From Hyphomicrobiaceae bacterium (GTDB lineage Bacteria; Pseudomonadota; Alphaproteobacteria; Rhizobiales; Hyphomicrobiaceae), in contig JAMXLN010000153.1 of assembly GCA_024281145.1 (NCBI GenBank), forward strand, positions 1 to 35,192: DNA of 35,192 nucleotides, written 5' to 3'. This document shows, in pieces, positions 1-8,169 of the stretch (its first letter is position 1; every line of letters begins with the position of its first letter). The notes beneath the pieces are model-generated. The model was given only the letters and a program-made list of their open reading frames with translations, was not told the DNA's origin and made no database searches. A program made the position numbers and the translations under genes.

Positions 1-29
1 TGCCGTTCAAGAGTGCGCACCTTGGTCAT
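1..29 (-). CDS. Start of an unidentified gene running off the left edge
   Basis: An ATG lies at 29-27 on the minus strand. It is preceded by a clear Shine-Dalgarno AGGAG (complement of 37-41) at a spacing of seven bases. The visible codons read MTKVRTLER before the window ends. This combination of start and ribosome site is better than that of any other reading in the first 400 bases, so I take it as the true beginning of a gene lying mostly outside the window. Nine residues are too few to name a family. Confidence 0.35.
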
Positions 30-418
30 CGTTTGGCTCCTGTGCCTCGGCGCGAGCCCGGCGGCCCTGCTGCCGTGCGAGGCCAACGCCGCCGTTGGGC
101 CGCGCGTTCCCGCAGGGGCGCGAGCGGTTGTTTTGATAGATGAAGCCGACATGCACTTGAAGGATCCGAGAGGAGCCGACCCTGGGGGGCTGCTCAGTTA
201 CCGCTCGCCACCCCGCAAGGGCGGTCACTCCCGAGCTCGCCCCGGCGCTCGCGGGCAAGCGGACGTTCGAGGGTCACTCGAGGGTGACGTCGCCCAGGAT
301 TACCGCAGGCGTGGGTTGTTCACATCTGCATTCGCATAATATATATTATGGAAAATTACCAAAAATTACGCAGAAAATACAAAGTAGTAGGACAAAGCCG
401 GAGGGGCTCTGCCGCCCC
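30..418. other. Intergenic stretch with AT-rich island
   Basis: No convincing gene lies between the left-edge start and the pepA stop. A GTG-started reading at 13-339 on the plus strand begins with a hydrophobic, signal-like run, but its remainder has no recognisable composition or family. It also overlaps the better minus-strand start at 27-29. The stretch from about 335 to 390 is strikingly AT-rich for this genome. It holds a 16-bp palindrome and a short direct repeat AAAATTAC at 352-359 and 362-369. Confidence 0.5.
335..350. repeat. Perfect 16-bp AT-rich palindrome
   Basis: CATAATAT followed directly by ATATTATG forms a perfect 16-bp dyad without a loop. It sits in an AT-rich island within otherwise GC-rich DNA, about 70 bp beyond the pepA stop. 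A loopless dyad fits a dimeric protein-binding site better than an RNA hairpin, but no regulator can be named. Confidence 0.5.
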
Positions 419-419
419 T
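402..419 (-). terminator. Possible pepA terminator hairpin
   Basis: AGGGGC (402-407) and GCCCCT (414-419) form a 6-bp stem with a 6-base loop directly at the pepA stop codon. On the minus strand the stem is followed by TCCGGCTTTGT, which is only a weak U-tract. It is a plausible but short intrinsic terminator. Confidence 0.35.
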
Positions 420-1945
420 TACTTGTCGCCTTTCTCGTAATGGTCACAGATCAGGCGGTCGAGGAGACGCACGCCCCAGCCCGAGGCCCAACTCGGATTG
501 ATCTCGTTGCGCGCTGAGTCCATTGCAGTACCCGCCACATCCAGATGCGCCCAGGGCGTGTCCTTGATGAAGCGCTGCACAAACTGGGCGGCCGTGATGG
601 ACCCCGCATGGCGCCCGCCGATGTTCTTCATATCCGCATTCTTGCTGTCGATCAGCTTGTCGTAGGCTTTGCCCAGTGGCATGCGCCAGACCTTTTCGCC
701 GGTTGCTTCACCGGCTGCGATGAGCTCACCGGCGAGGCGATCGTCATTAGAAAAGAGGCCCGCGTGCTCCTTGCCGAGCGCCACGATGATGGCGCCCGTG
801 AGCGTGGCGAGATCGATGACGAAGCGTGGCTTGAAGCGCTGTTGGGCATACCACAGCACGTCGGCCAGCACGAGGCGACCTTCCGCGTCGGTGTTGAGCA
901 CCTCGACCGTCTGGCCCGACATGGAGGTGACGATATCGCCGGGACGCTGCGCCTTGCCCGACGGCATGTTTTCGACGAGGCCAACGAGGCCGACCGCATT
1001 GACCGCTGCCTTGCGCCCGGCGAGCGCCAGCATGAGCCCGACCACGCAGGCCGCCCCGCCCATGTCCCCTTTCATGTCCTCCATGCCGCCCGCGGGCTTC
1101 ATGGAGATGCCGCCGGTGTCGAAGCAAACGCCCTTGCCGACGAAGGCGAGGGTTTTGGCCCGCTTGGACTTGGCCCCGTGCCACTGCATGACGACGACGC
1201 GCGAGGGCCGGTCGCTGCCCTGCCCCACGGCCAACAAAGCGCCCATTTTCAGGGCGCGAAGCTGGTCCTCGTCCAGCACTTCCACCTCAACACCGGCGCT
1301 GGCGAGATCGCGTACCCGCTCGGCAAATTCGACAGGGCCCAGCATATTGGCGGGCTCGTTGACGAGATCACGGGCGAGGAAGATGCCCTGGGCCAGCGCT
1401 TTGCGGCTGGCAAAGGCCTTGGCGGCAGCGTCGGGCTTGGCACAGTGAACCGTGAGCCTGCGCACGCCGTCGCGGGGCTCGTCCTCGCCACCATCCTCGG
1501 CTTTGCGCGTGGTGCGGTATTTCTTGAAGGCATAGCTGCGCAGCAGCGCACCAAATGCCAGGTCGGCGGCCAGGACGTCCGCGCCCGCTTCGCCCGTGTC
1601 GGGCACATCAGCGATCAGGCTTGCCGCCTCGCCCTTGCGCGCGGTGATCTGGGAGAGCACGTAGCCGCCAAGAAGCAGGCGGTCGAGCTCTTTGCTCGGG
1701 TGGCCGGCGCCGATGACCAGCAGACGCGAAGCGTCGATGCCGATGGGGGCGAGAATTTCGATCGACGTCTTGGCTTTGCCCGTGAAATCGGCGGCGCGCG
1801 CAGCCTTGCTCACCGCACCCTTGGTGCGCTCGTCCAAGCCGCGTGCAGTTGCGGCAAGCGCTAATTCGGCCCCCGCGAGCAGCACCAGCGTGCCGGTTGG
1901 TGCCGCGGACAAGGATGCAAACTGGATCTCGAGGGCTTCAGACAT
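419..1945 (-). CDS. pepA: Leucyl aminopeptidase (M17 family)
   Basis: This 508-residue product is a cytosolic metallo-aminopeptidase that removes N-terminal residues from peptides. It functions as a hexamer with two divalent metals per subunit in this family. The signature NTDAEGRL is present at residues 351-358. The metal and catalytic residues of E. coli PepA line up as Lys271, Asp276 (FDTGG), Asp294 (KGD), Asp353, Glu355 and Arg357, so the enzyme should be active. Length matches the family (about 500). The ATG at 1945 has AGGAA eight bases upstream. The gene stands alone; the 261-bp gap separating it from the upstream CoA-transferase gene argues against close coupling. In other bacteria PepA also binds DNA, but nothing in this sequence tests that. 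Confidence 0.96.
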   Translation of the reverse strand: MSEALEIQFASLSAAPTGTLVLLAGAELALAATARGLDERTKGAVSKAARAADFTGKAKTSIEILAPIGIDASRLLVIGAGHPSKELDRLLLGGYVLSQITARKGEAASLIADVPDTGEAGADVLAADLAFGALLRSYAFKKYRTTRKAEDGGEDEPRDGVRRLTVHCAKPDAAAKAFASRKALAQGIFLARDLVNEPANMLGPVEFAERVRDLASAGVEVEVLDEDQLRALKMGALLAVGQGSDRPSRVVVMQWHGAKSKRAKTLAFVGKGVCFDTGGISMKPAGGMEDMKGDMGGAACVVGLMLALAGRKAAVNAVGLVGLVENMPSGKAQRPGDIVTSMSGQTVEVLNTDAEGRLVLADVLWYAQQRFKPRFVIDLATLTGAIIVALGKEHAGLFSNDDRLAGELIAAGEATGEKVWRMPLGKAYDKLIDSKNADMKNIGGRHAGSITAAQFVQRFIKDTPWAHLDVAGTAMDSARNEINPSWASGWGVRLLDRLICDHYEKGDK

Positions 1946-2206
1946 CGACAGGTTCCTGAATCAGGTTCAGCGCCGGAGGTACCTTCGGTTCCACCTTGGC
2001 TATCAAGGAAGGCGCCGCGAGCCCAGCTGCGGTTGGGAAGGATGCACAATACGCCGTCACAGGCGAAGCGCAAGCAAACGCCGCGCCTTAGGGAGGTGAT
2101 GCTTCCCCGGTGCGGTGGTCGCCCGCGAGTTCCAACTTCGGTGTCTGCCCTTTCCAGGGGCAGGTGTGCCTGAACGGGAAATGCGAGCAGTCCCGAGGTT
2201 AGGACG

Positions 2207-3403
2207 TCAAAGGACCTTCTTCTCACGCAGGGTGGCAATCTCGGCGGCAGTGAAACCAAACTCGGACAGCACCTCGAGGGTGTGCTGCCCCCGCTCGGGC
2301 GGGGCCGCCGCCAGGCGGGTCGGCGTGCGTCCGAGCGAGACCGGCTGCCCCACCACTTTCAAGGTGCCGCGCGCGTCGCCTGTCTCGATCTGCTGCACGA
2401 TGCCGAGGTGGGCGACCTGCGGGTCGGCGAACACTTGCTCGACGGAGTTGATGGCCCCCGTGGGCACGCCGGCGGCATTGAGACGCTCGATCCAGTCAGC
2501 GCTCGTGCAATGCGCGAGGTGAGCCTCGATGGCGCGGTTAAGCGCATCGCGGTTTTCAAGGCGCGCTCGAGCGGTGGCGAACTGCGGATTGGCGAGAAGG
2601 GCGGGCGCATCAATGGCCTTGCAAAGGCGCTCCCACATTTGCCCACCGGCCGTGGCAATGTTGATATAACCGTCGCGCGTCTTGAACACGCCGGTCGGCA
2701 CGCTGGTTGGATGATTGTTGCCGGCCTGCCCTGGAACCTCGCCGGCATTGAGCCAGCGCGAGGCCTGGAAATCGAGCATGAAGATCTGCGCCTGCAGCAG
2801 CGAGGTGGCAACCTCCTGGCCCCTTCCGGATTGCTCCCGCTCCAGCAGCGCCACCAGGATGCCGAGGGCGCAAAACAAGCCGGCGGAAAGGTCGGCAACG
2901 GGAATGCCGACCCGCATCGGTCCTCGCCCTGGCTCGCCGGTGATGGACATGAGGCCACCGAGACCCTGCGCGATTTGATCAAAGCCCGGGCGGTCACGGT
3001 AGGGACCATCCTGGCCGAAGCCGGAAATGCTGGCGTAGACGAGACGCGGATTGATCTTGCTGAGGGTCGCGTAATCGATCCCGAGGCGGGTTTTCACGTC
3101 GGGGCGGAAGTTCTCGACCACCACGTCGGCCTTGGCGGCGAGGCGACGAAAGGTTGCAGCTCCCGCAGGCGATTTGAGGTCGAGCGTCATGCTGCGTTTG
3201 TTGCGATGCAGGTTTTGGAAATCCGGTCCGTGGCGAGCGCCGCCCAGACCCTCCCCAGCGTCCAAGTGTTCGGGAAGCTCAACCTTGATGACATTGGCAC
3301 CCCAATCCGCAAGCTGGCGCACGGCGGTCGGGCCAGCGCGCACGCGGGTCAGATCGAGGACGGTGAAGCGCTGGAGCGCGCTCGAAGCATTGGCAATGGG
3401 CAT
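2207..3403 (-). CDS. Class III CoA-transferase (CaiB/BaiF family)
   Basis: The 398-residue product belongs to the family III CoA-transferases, which move CoA between carboxylic acids through an aspartyl-CoA thioester. The N-terminal segment LDLTRVRAGP and the conserved RNKRSMTLDLKSP stretch (about residues 68-79) are typical. The catalytic aspartate is Asp171 in the GIPVADLSAG motif, matching Asp169 of formyl-CoA transferase. The C-terminal half carries the usual region VPTGAINSVEQVFADPQV. Start: ATG at 3403 behind GAGGT. Family members act on formate/oxalate, carnitine, succinate/mesaconate or bile-acid derivatives, and the sequence alone does not fix the substrate. No dehydrogenase, hydratase or CoA ligase gene lies beside it to suggest one. 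Confidence 0.93.
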   Translation of the reverse strand: MPIANASSALQRFTVLDLTRVRAGPTAVRQLADWGANVIKVELPEHLDAGEGLGGARHGPDFQNLHRNKRSMTLDLKSPAGAATFRRLAAKADVVVENFRPDVKTRLGIDYATLSKINPRLVYASISGFGQDGPYRDRPGFDQIAQGLGGLMSITGEPGRGPMRVGIPVADLSAGLFCALGILVALLEREQSGRGQEVATSLLQAQIFMLDFQASRWLNAGEVPGQAGNNHPTSVPTGVFKTRDGYINIATAGGQMWERLCKAIDAPALLANPQFATARARLENRDALNRAIEAHLAHCTSADWIERLNAAGVPTGAINSVEQVFADPQVAHLGIVQQIETGDARGTLKVVGQPVSLGRTPTRLAAAPPERGQHTLEVLSEFGFTAAEIATLREKKVL

Positions 3404-3553
3404 GGGCTCACCTCAAGCGACCATGCTGCGCCAGCTATCACCTGATTGCAAAGGATTGTCGCCGCCTCAATGGTGGGGCGGGCCGTGCTCACCCTTCCGG
3501 CTGAGGCATCTCACCGAACCGATTGAATGGGGGGACGCCGCCGATCCCAATTG

Positions 3554-3973
3554 CTAACCCGGATCGAGGGATGGGTCCGGCGCACGGGTCGGGTCGAAGC
3601 CATGCATATAGAGCGCCCATTGCAGGGCGACGAGGGCCCCCTTGACGCGGGGCAGCAGAAAGAGGGAGCCAAGCAGGGTCAGAGGCAGCCAGATCGCCAG
3701 CTGAACCCAGATTGGCGGCGATAGCGCCCGCTCGAGCGCCAGCGCACCGCCCACGACAAAATGGCCGACGATGAGGATGGTGAAATAGGCCGGGGCATCG
3801 TCGGCGCGATGGTGGTGCAGCGCCTCCCCGCAGGCGGGACAATGATCGCGCACCTTGAGGTATTTGCCATAGAGCTGCCCTGCTCCGCAGTTGGGACAGC
3901 GCTTTGACACGCCGCGCCAAAGGGCCCGCGCGAAGGGACGGGGTGGCCTTGCCGGGTCGGACGCCTCGATCAT
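3554..3973 (-). CDS. DUF983 zinc-ribbon membrane protein
   Basis: This 139-residue protein has an N-terminal zinc-ribbon-like part with two CxxC pairs (Cys26/Cys29 in CPNCG and Cys45/Cys48 in CPACG). Two hydrophobic membrane segments follow (about residues 58-85 and 88-115). This is the layout of DUF983, a family widespread in Alphaproteobacteria. Its function is unknown; proximity to cytochrome oxidase assembly genes in other genomes has suggested a link, but none is nearby here. The open frame extends upstream to 4228, but that extension is Arg/Pro-rich and lacks family similarity. I therefore chose the ATG at 3973 (MIEASDP), which places the first CxxC at the usual distance from the start. 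Confidence 0.85.
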   Translation of the reverse strand: MIEASDPARPPRPFARALWRGVSKRCPNCGAGQLYGKYLKVRDHCPACGEALHHHRADDAPAYFTILIVGHFVVGGALALERALSPPIWVQLAIWLPLTLLGSLFLLPRVKGALVALQWALYMHGFDPTRAPDPSLDPG

Positions 3974-4303
3974 GGCCTGGAGATAGACAGTGCGGCCACT
4001 GCGCGCGTTGTGACATATCGACCGGATCGAGCAAGCGGGCGGTTGCGGGGATGGGCTGGACGCCATGACCTCATCGCCCAGAGCCGTCCTCTGGAGCGTC
4101 CCCTGACGCCGTCTCCTTTGGGGGCCGCGACGCGCCCGCGTCCCCACAGCCACCGGGCCGGATGAGCCGTCTCGCCTTTTATCTACAAATCTTCTGTGGA
4201 TAACCGCGCTTTCGCCATTGACGGTCATGCGGCTCGATTCACTCGCTAGGCGCAGTTTGCTCGCTCAGGGGCCGCAGCGGGTAGGTGCCTCAGGGGATTG
4301 GCG
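3974..4303. other. Divergent intergenic region with a DnaA-box sequence
   Basis: This 330-bp gap separates the divergent DUF983 and CYTH-CHAD genes, so promoters for both should lie here. A relatively AT-rich patch at 4180-4203 contains one exact copy of the DnaA-box consensus TTATCCACA (minus strand, 4203-4195). No second box, no AT-rich 13-mers and no replication gene accompany it, so it is not evidence of an origin. No other gene is supported in the gap. Confidence 0.45.
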
Positions 4304-5845
4304 ATGAGCGTTGCCTGGGAAAGTGAATTGGAGCTCAAACTCGAGCTCACGCGTGAGGAATTGCAGCGGGTGCGTGCGCATCCAGCGCTTGGTAACCTGG
4401 CCGTCGGCGAGCCGGTGCACCGAACGCTGCGCTCCATCTACTTCGACACCCCGGATTACCGCCTGCGCGCCCTTGGCATCGCCTTCAAGCTGCGCTCTGA
4501 GGGCGAGAGCTGGCTGCAGACGGTCGAAGCCGCCAGATCCGCTGCCCGCGGCAGCACCGACGGTCTCCCTGGGGATGGCAGCGTAGAGCGACCGGAACCC
4601 AACTTGGACCTCATTCCCAGTCGGCGCCTGCGCCGCCGGATCGAGAAGGCGGTGGCGCGCTCGGTGCTGGAGCCGGTGTTTGAGACCGTCGTTGAGCGCA
4701 CAACGCGCCAACTGCACGCCGCCGGAGGCGATCTTGAGCTCGCCCTCGACGAGGGTGTGGTGCGCGCCGGCAGCCTTGAGAGCAGCCTATGCGAGGCGGA
4801 GTTAGAGCTGAAATCGGGAAGCCCGGAATGCTTGCTGCACACCGCCGCACAGCTCTTCGCCACGGCACCCCTGCGCCTCGCCAATGCCAACCTGGCGGAT
4901 CGGGGTTATGGCCTCGCGCTTGGCCGCAAGGCCAATGGCCAAGTCATACCGCAGCGCGCCGAGTTGCCACACCTGGCCCCCGACCACTCCTGCTCACACG
5001 CGTTGGCCCTCCTCGTGCAATCGGCCGCCGCCCAGATCGCCGCCAACCGGGAAGCTGTCCTGGAAACGGAAGACCCTGACGCCGCACATCAGCTGCGCAT
5101 CGGCCTGCGCCGACTACGCAGTGCCGTTCTCGCCTTCCGCCCCCTGAGCGATACGACGGCCGCCCGTGAGCTGCAGCGCCATGCGCGGGCCCTCGCGCGC
5201 AGCGTTGGCGAGTTGCGCGACGCCGACGTGCTGATTGAGGAGATCTATGCGCCGGTCGCGGGCACCATGCGCCACGAGCCAGGGCTGGCGGGGTTGCGCG
5301 AGGCACTGCTGGCGCATCGGCTGGGCATGCGCGATCGCGTGCGGTCTGCGCTGCGCGGACAGCCGTGGTCGCTACTCCAACTTTATCTGGCACTGTGGCC
5401 GCGCACGATCGAACGCGCCGAGGAGCTGTCGTCGGTGTCTGTCACGAAATTCGCGCGCTCGGCGCTCAAGAAGCGCTGGCGCAAGGTCGCCGACAGCGGT
5501 GAGCGCCTTGACGATCTCGACGTGATCGAGCGTCACGCCATGCGCAAAGCGCTGAAGACCTTGCGTTATACGGCCGAGTTCTTCGCCAGCCTCTATCCCG
5601 CGCAAGCGACACGCCGTTTCATCAAGGAGATCCGCAGCTTGCAAGAGGAGTTTGGCTATCTAAATGATGTCGTCGCCGCCGAGCGGCTCACCACCATCTG
5701 TCGTGAGGGCTGTCCCGACAACTGCGACGCGCAACGCGCCGCGGGTTTCGTGCTGGGTTGGCATAACGCGCGCGCCGTGCAGGCCTGGAAGGATGCCCAC
5801 AAGGGCTGGCGCAAGCTAAACGCCCTGCCTCGGTTCTGGGCGTAA
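4304..5845 (+). CDS. CYTH-CHAD domain protein
   Basis: This product of 513 residues joins an N-terminal CYTH domain to a C-terminal CHAD domain. The CYTH domain shows the ExExK motif at Glu8-Glu10-Lys12 (ELELK). CYTH enzymes are triphosphate tunnel metalloenzymes that hydrolyse inorganic triphosphate or related compounds. The CHAD part (about residues 225-500) is an alpha-helical, His/Arg-rich domain known to bind polyphosphate. Its two halves are each marked by a conserved helix, HQLRIGLRRLR starting at His262 and HAMRKALKTLRY starting at His411. I chose ATG 4304, preceded by AGGGG, over the in-frame TTG at 4298. A role in polyphosphate or triphosphate metabolism is inferred. No polyphosphate kinase gene is visible in the window. 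Confidence 0.93.
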   Translation: MSVAWESELELKLELTREELQRVRAHPALGNLAVGEPVHRTLRSIYFDTPDYRLRALGIAFKLRSEGESWLQTVEAARSAARGSTDGLPGDGSVERPEPNLDLIPSRRLRRRIEKAVARSVLEPVFETVVERTTRQLHAAGGDLELALDEGVVRAGSLESSLCEAELELKSGSPECLLHTAAQLFATAPLRLANANLADRGYGLALGRKANGQVIPQRAELPHLAPDHSCSHALALLVQSAAAQIAANREAVLETEDPDAAHQLRIGLRRLRSAVLAFRPLSDTTAARELQRHARALARSVGELRDADVLIEEIYAPVAGTMRHEPGLAGLREALLAHRLGMRDRVRSALRGQPWSLLQLYLALWPRTIERAEELSSVSVTKFARSALKKRWRKVADSGERLDDLDVIERHAMRKALKTLRYTAEFFASLYPAQATRRFIKEIRSLQEEFGYLNDVVAAERLTTICREGCPDNCDAQRAAGFVLGWHNARAVQAWKDAHKGWRKLNALPRFWA

Positions 5846-5971
5846 GACGACCCGAACAGGGATTGCGACCCCGCGCAGCGACAAACTGCCTCTTCCGCGG
5901 CGACTGTCACCAGGCTGTTACGGGACTCGGGCAGAGCCTCCAGCCGCGCTGATAGCCGCGCGAGGGGGCCC

Positions 5972-7108
5972 ATGACGCCGCTTGACTGGTTGCTGATCAG
6001 CTTTTGCCTCGCCGCCACTTTCCTCCATATCGTCACGAGCCTGCTCGCCATGCGTCGCTGCCGGCAGGGCACGGGGTCGCTGCCCGCGCCGGCGCGGGCG
6101 CCGTTGGTAAGCGTCTTGCGGCCCGTGCGAGGCCTCGATCGCTGCGAGGAAGTCACACTGGCCTCCAGCTTCGCGCTCGATTATCCCAATTTCGAGCTGA
6201 TCTTCTGCTGTGCCGATGCCGACGACCCGGCGGTTGCGTGCATCCGCTCGTTGATCGCCCGCAACCCCGGTGTCAAGGCGCGGCTGCTCATTGGCAATCA
6301 CGAAATCTGCCTCAATCCGAAACTCAACAATCTCGTCAAAGGCTGGCGCGCGGCCGCCGGGGACTGGATCGTGTTCGCCGACAGCAACGTGTTGATGCCG
6401 CGCGACTACCTGCAAAGGCTGTTTGCGGGCTGGCAACCCGACACGGGCGTCCTGTGCGCTCCGCCGATTGCTTGCAATGTCATTGGGTTCTGGTCCGAGG
6501 TTGAATGCGCGTTTCTCAACGGCTACCAGGCACGCTGGCAGTACGCCGCCGATAGCGTCGGTATGGGCTTCGCCCAGGGCAAGACCATGCTGATACGCCG
6601 AAGCGATCTGGCGCAGGCTGGAGGCATTCAGGTGCTGGCACAGGAGATCGCCGAGGATGCTGCCGTTACCAAGCTCGTGCACAGCATGGGTCTGTGCGTG
6701 GCCCTTGTCGATGCGCCGTTCGGCCAGCCGCTGGGTCCGCGCACGGCACGACAGGTGTGGGATCGCCAGACCCGTTGGGCGCGTCTGCGACGCTTGAGCT
6801 TCCCGGGCTTCTTCGCCATCGAGATCCTCACGGGCTGTCTGTTACCGTTGGCTGCGGCGGTTTGGGTTGCAGATGCGCTCGAAATGCCGCCGGCGGCCCT
6901 GCTGGCGGGATTGTCCGCGGTATGGTTTGGCACCGAGGCCCTGTTGGCGTGGGTCGCAGGCTGGCATGTGCGGGTGTGGTCGCCGTTGGCCTGGGCGCTA
7001 CGGGACGCGCTCTTGCCGCTCGTGTGGATGCACGCGTGGTTGAGCGAAGGCTACGCTTGGCGCGGCAACGAGATCAGCACCGTGCAACCGAGCGCACCAA
7101 TGCACTGA
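5972..7108 (+). CDS. GT21-family glycosyltransferase (ceramide glucosyltransferase type)
   Basis: This 378-residue membrane-bound glycosyltransferase has an N-terminal membrane segment (about residues 5-25), a cytoplasmic GT-A domain and C-terminal hydrophobic segments (about 280-350). The GT21 motif set is complete: D1 at Asp82-Asp85 (ADADD), D2 at Asp137 (FADSN), D3 at Glu228-Asp229 (AEDAA) and the RQTRW box at 265-269. These are the residues used by ceramide glucosyltransferases to transfer a sugar from a UDP-sugar to a lipid acceptor. Alphaproteobacterial relatives make glucosylceramide or glycosyl-diacylglycerol, and HpnI is a more distant relative. The acceptor here cannot be decided. 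The start at ATG 5972 is behind GAGGGGG. It lies 126 bp after the CYTH-CHAD gene on the same strand and may be cotranscribed. Confidence 0.87.
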   Translation: MTPLDWLLISFCLAATFLHIVTSLLAMRRCRQGTGSLPAPARAPLVSVLRPVRGLDRCEEVTLASSFALDYPNFELIFCCADADDPAVACIRSLIARNPGVKARLLIGNHEICLNPKLNNLVKGWRAAAGDWIVFADSNVLMPRDYLQRLFAGWQPDTGVLCAPPIACNVIGFWSEVECAFLNGYQARWQYAADSVGMGFAQGKTMLIRRSDLAQAGGIQVLAQEIAEDAAVTKLVHSMGLCVALVDAPFGQPLGPRTARQVWDRQTRWARLRRLSFPGFFAIEILTGCLLPLAAAVWVADALEMPPAALLAGLSAVWFGTEALLAWVAGWHVRVWSPLAWALRDALLPLVWMHAWLSEGYAWRGNEISTVQPSAPMH

Positions 7109-7143
7109 GGCAAGTCAACGGACCAGGCGTGCCCCGAGGACGA

Positions 7144-8169
7144 TCAACTCGCTTCAATGAGATCGGGGCGGCGCTTGAGGATGGCTTGAGCCTTGAAAGT
7201 CGGCACCTTGTACTCCCAGCCCTGGGTGCGCTTGACAATGTCTTCGGCGGTCTTTTTGGCGTCCCCCTCCGCGCCGGTGGCCTCGAACGAAACCCACGTG
7301 TCGTCGCCCTCTTTGCGCAGTCGAACCGTTATGGCGAGCCCGCCATCGGCCTCGATCTTGGCAAGGCTTAGGTCGTTGGCGGCGGGAGCCGCAGTCGCCG
7401 CCTTGCGCACGTCGTCGAGCTCGATGTTTGCGACGGCGCGGACGATCGCATCGATGCCGGCACCGTCCTTGAGCTTCTTGCCTTCGGGCAAGCCCAAGAG
7501 CGTGTGCTTGGCCGTGTCAGCCGCATCGCGCGCGATCACAAGGGGCTCCTCCCCGGGGATCTCGACGGTCAGTTTGGCGATCTTGGCCGAAGGCACGTCA
7601 AGCACCCCTGCCTGGACCCAGTCGCGAACGTTGAGGGACACATCGAGGTCGCCGTTGCTGAGCCAGGTCTGCTGGTCTCCGGGTTTGCGCACGTAGGTAC
7701 CGCTCTTGCTGCCACCGAAGGCGTCCCATCGCTTTTTGCCGACGATGGTCTCGGCGATGATGCCACCTTGGTCGTCTTTAAGGCGCAGCAACCGCGACTT
7801 GGTGTCCTTGCCCGCCGGATCTTCAAGCTCCAGAAGAGCGAAGCGATCCTTGTTGCGGGTCTTGCTTTCGACAAGCTCGGCTTCAGACAGCTTGACCAGC
7901 AGCGCGCGTACCACGCCCGGCTTGACGGGATAGCCGCCCCGATCGGCGAGCGTCCATCCGTCATTGGACTTTGCCAGCGCCAGCGCCTTGTCGCCCTGTT
8001 GCAGCTCGACGCGACTGATGCGGCTTGCCTGCGCCGCCAGGCCCGGGAGCAGGGCAGCGCCGGAGACCTTGGCCTGTGACCAGCGGTTCTGCGAGGCGTA
8101 CGTTGCAACGGCAAGCACCACTGCCACGAGCGTGATGCCCGCCAGAGCGGCAAAGGCGCGGGGCTTCAT
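7144..8169 (-). CDS. DUF4340 protein of a Gld-type ABC export operon
   Basis: This 341-residue protein begins with one membrane segment (about residues 5-26). The remainder is an extracytoplasmic, lysine- and aspartate-rich domain in which DUF4340-type features occur, for example LVKLSEAELVESKTR and GKDTKSRLLRLKDD. DUF4340 proteins usually sit beside GldF/GldG-like ABC genes and are thought to be periplasmic partners of that transporter; no biochemical role is known. Its ATG overlaps the stop of the GldG-like gene by four bases (8166-8169), a strong sign of translational coupling. It is the last gene of the four-gene operon. Confidence 0.85.
   Translation of the reverse strand: MKPRAFAALAGITLVAVVLAVATYASQNRWSQAKVSGAALLPGLAAQASRISRVELQQGDKALALAKSNDGWTLADRGGYPVKPGVVRALLVKLSEAELVESKTRNKDRFALLELEDPAGKDTKSRLLRLKDDQGGIIAETIVGKKRWDAFGGSKSGTYVRKPGDQQTWLSNGDLDVSLNVRDWVQAGVLDVPSAKIAKLTVEIPGEEPLVIARDAADTAKHTLLGLPEGKKLKDGAGIDAIVRAVANIELDDVRKAATAAPAANDLSLAKIEADGGLAITVRLRKEGDDTWVSFEATGAEGDAKKTAEDIVKRTQGWEYKVPTFKAQAILKRRPDLIEAS

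Noticed and set aside
13-339. Plus-strand GTG reading with a signal-like N-terminus
   Set aside because: The later part is low in meaning (Arg/Gly/Pro-rich), no family is recognised, and a better minus-strand start with AGGAG lies over its beginning.
545-1864. Long plus-strand open frame opposite pepA
   Set aside because: pepA on the minus strand has all catalytic residues. The antisense frame is a shadow of its codon pattern with no family features.
3974-4228. Upstream extension of the DUF983 frame
   Set aside because: The added 85 residues are Arg/Pro-rich and without family similarity; the internal ATG at 3973 gives the usual DUF983 length.
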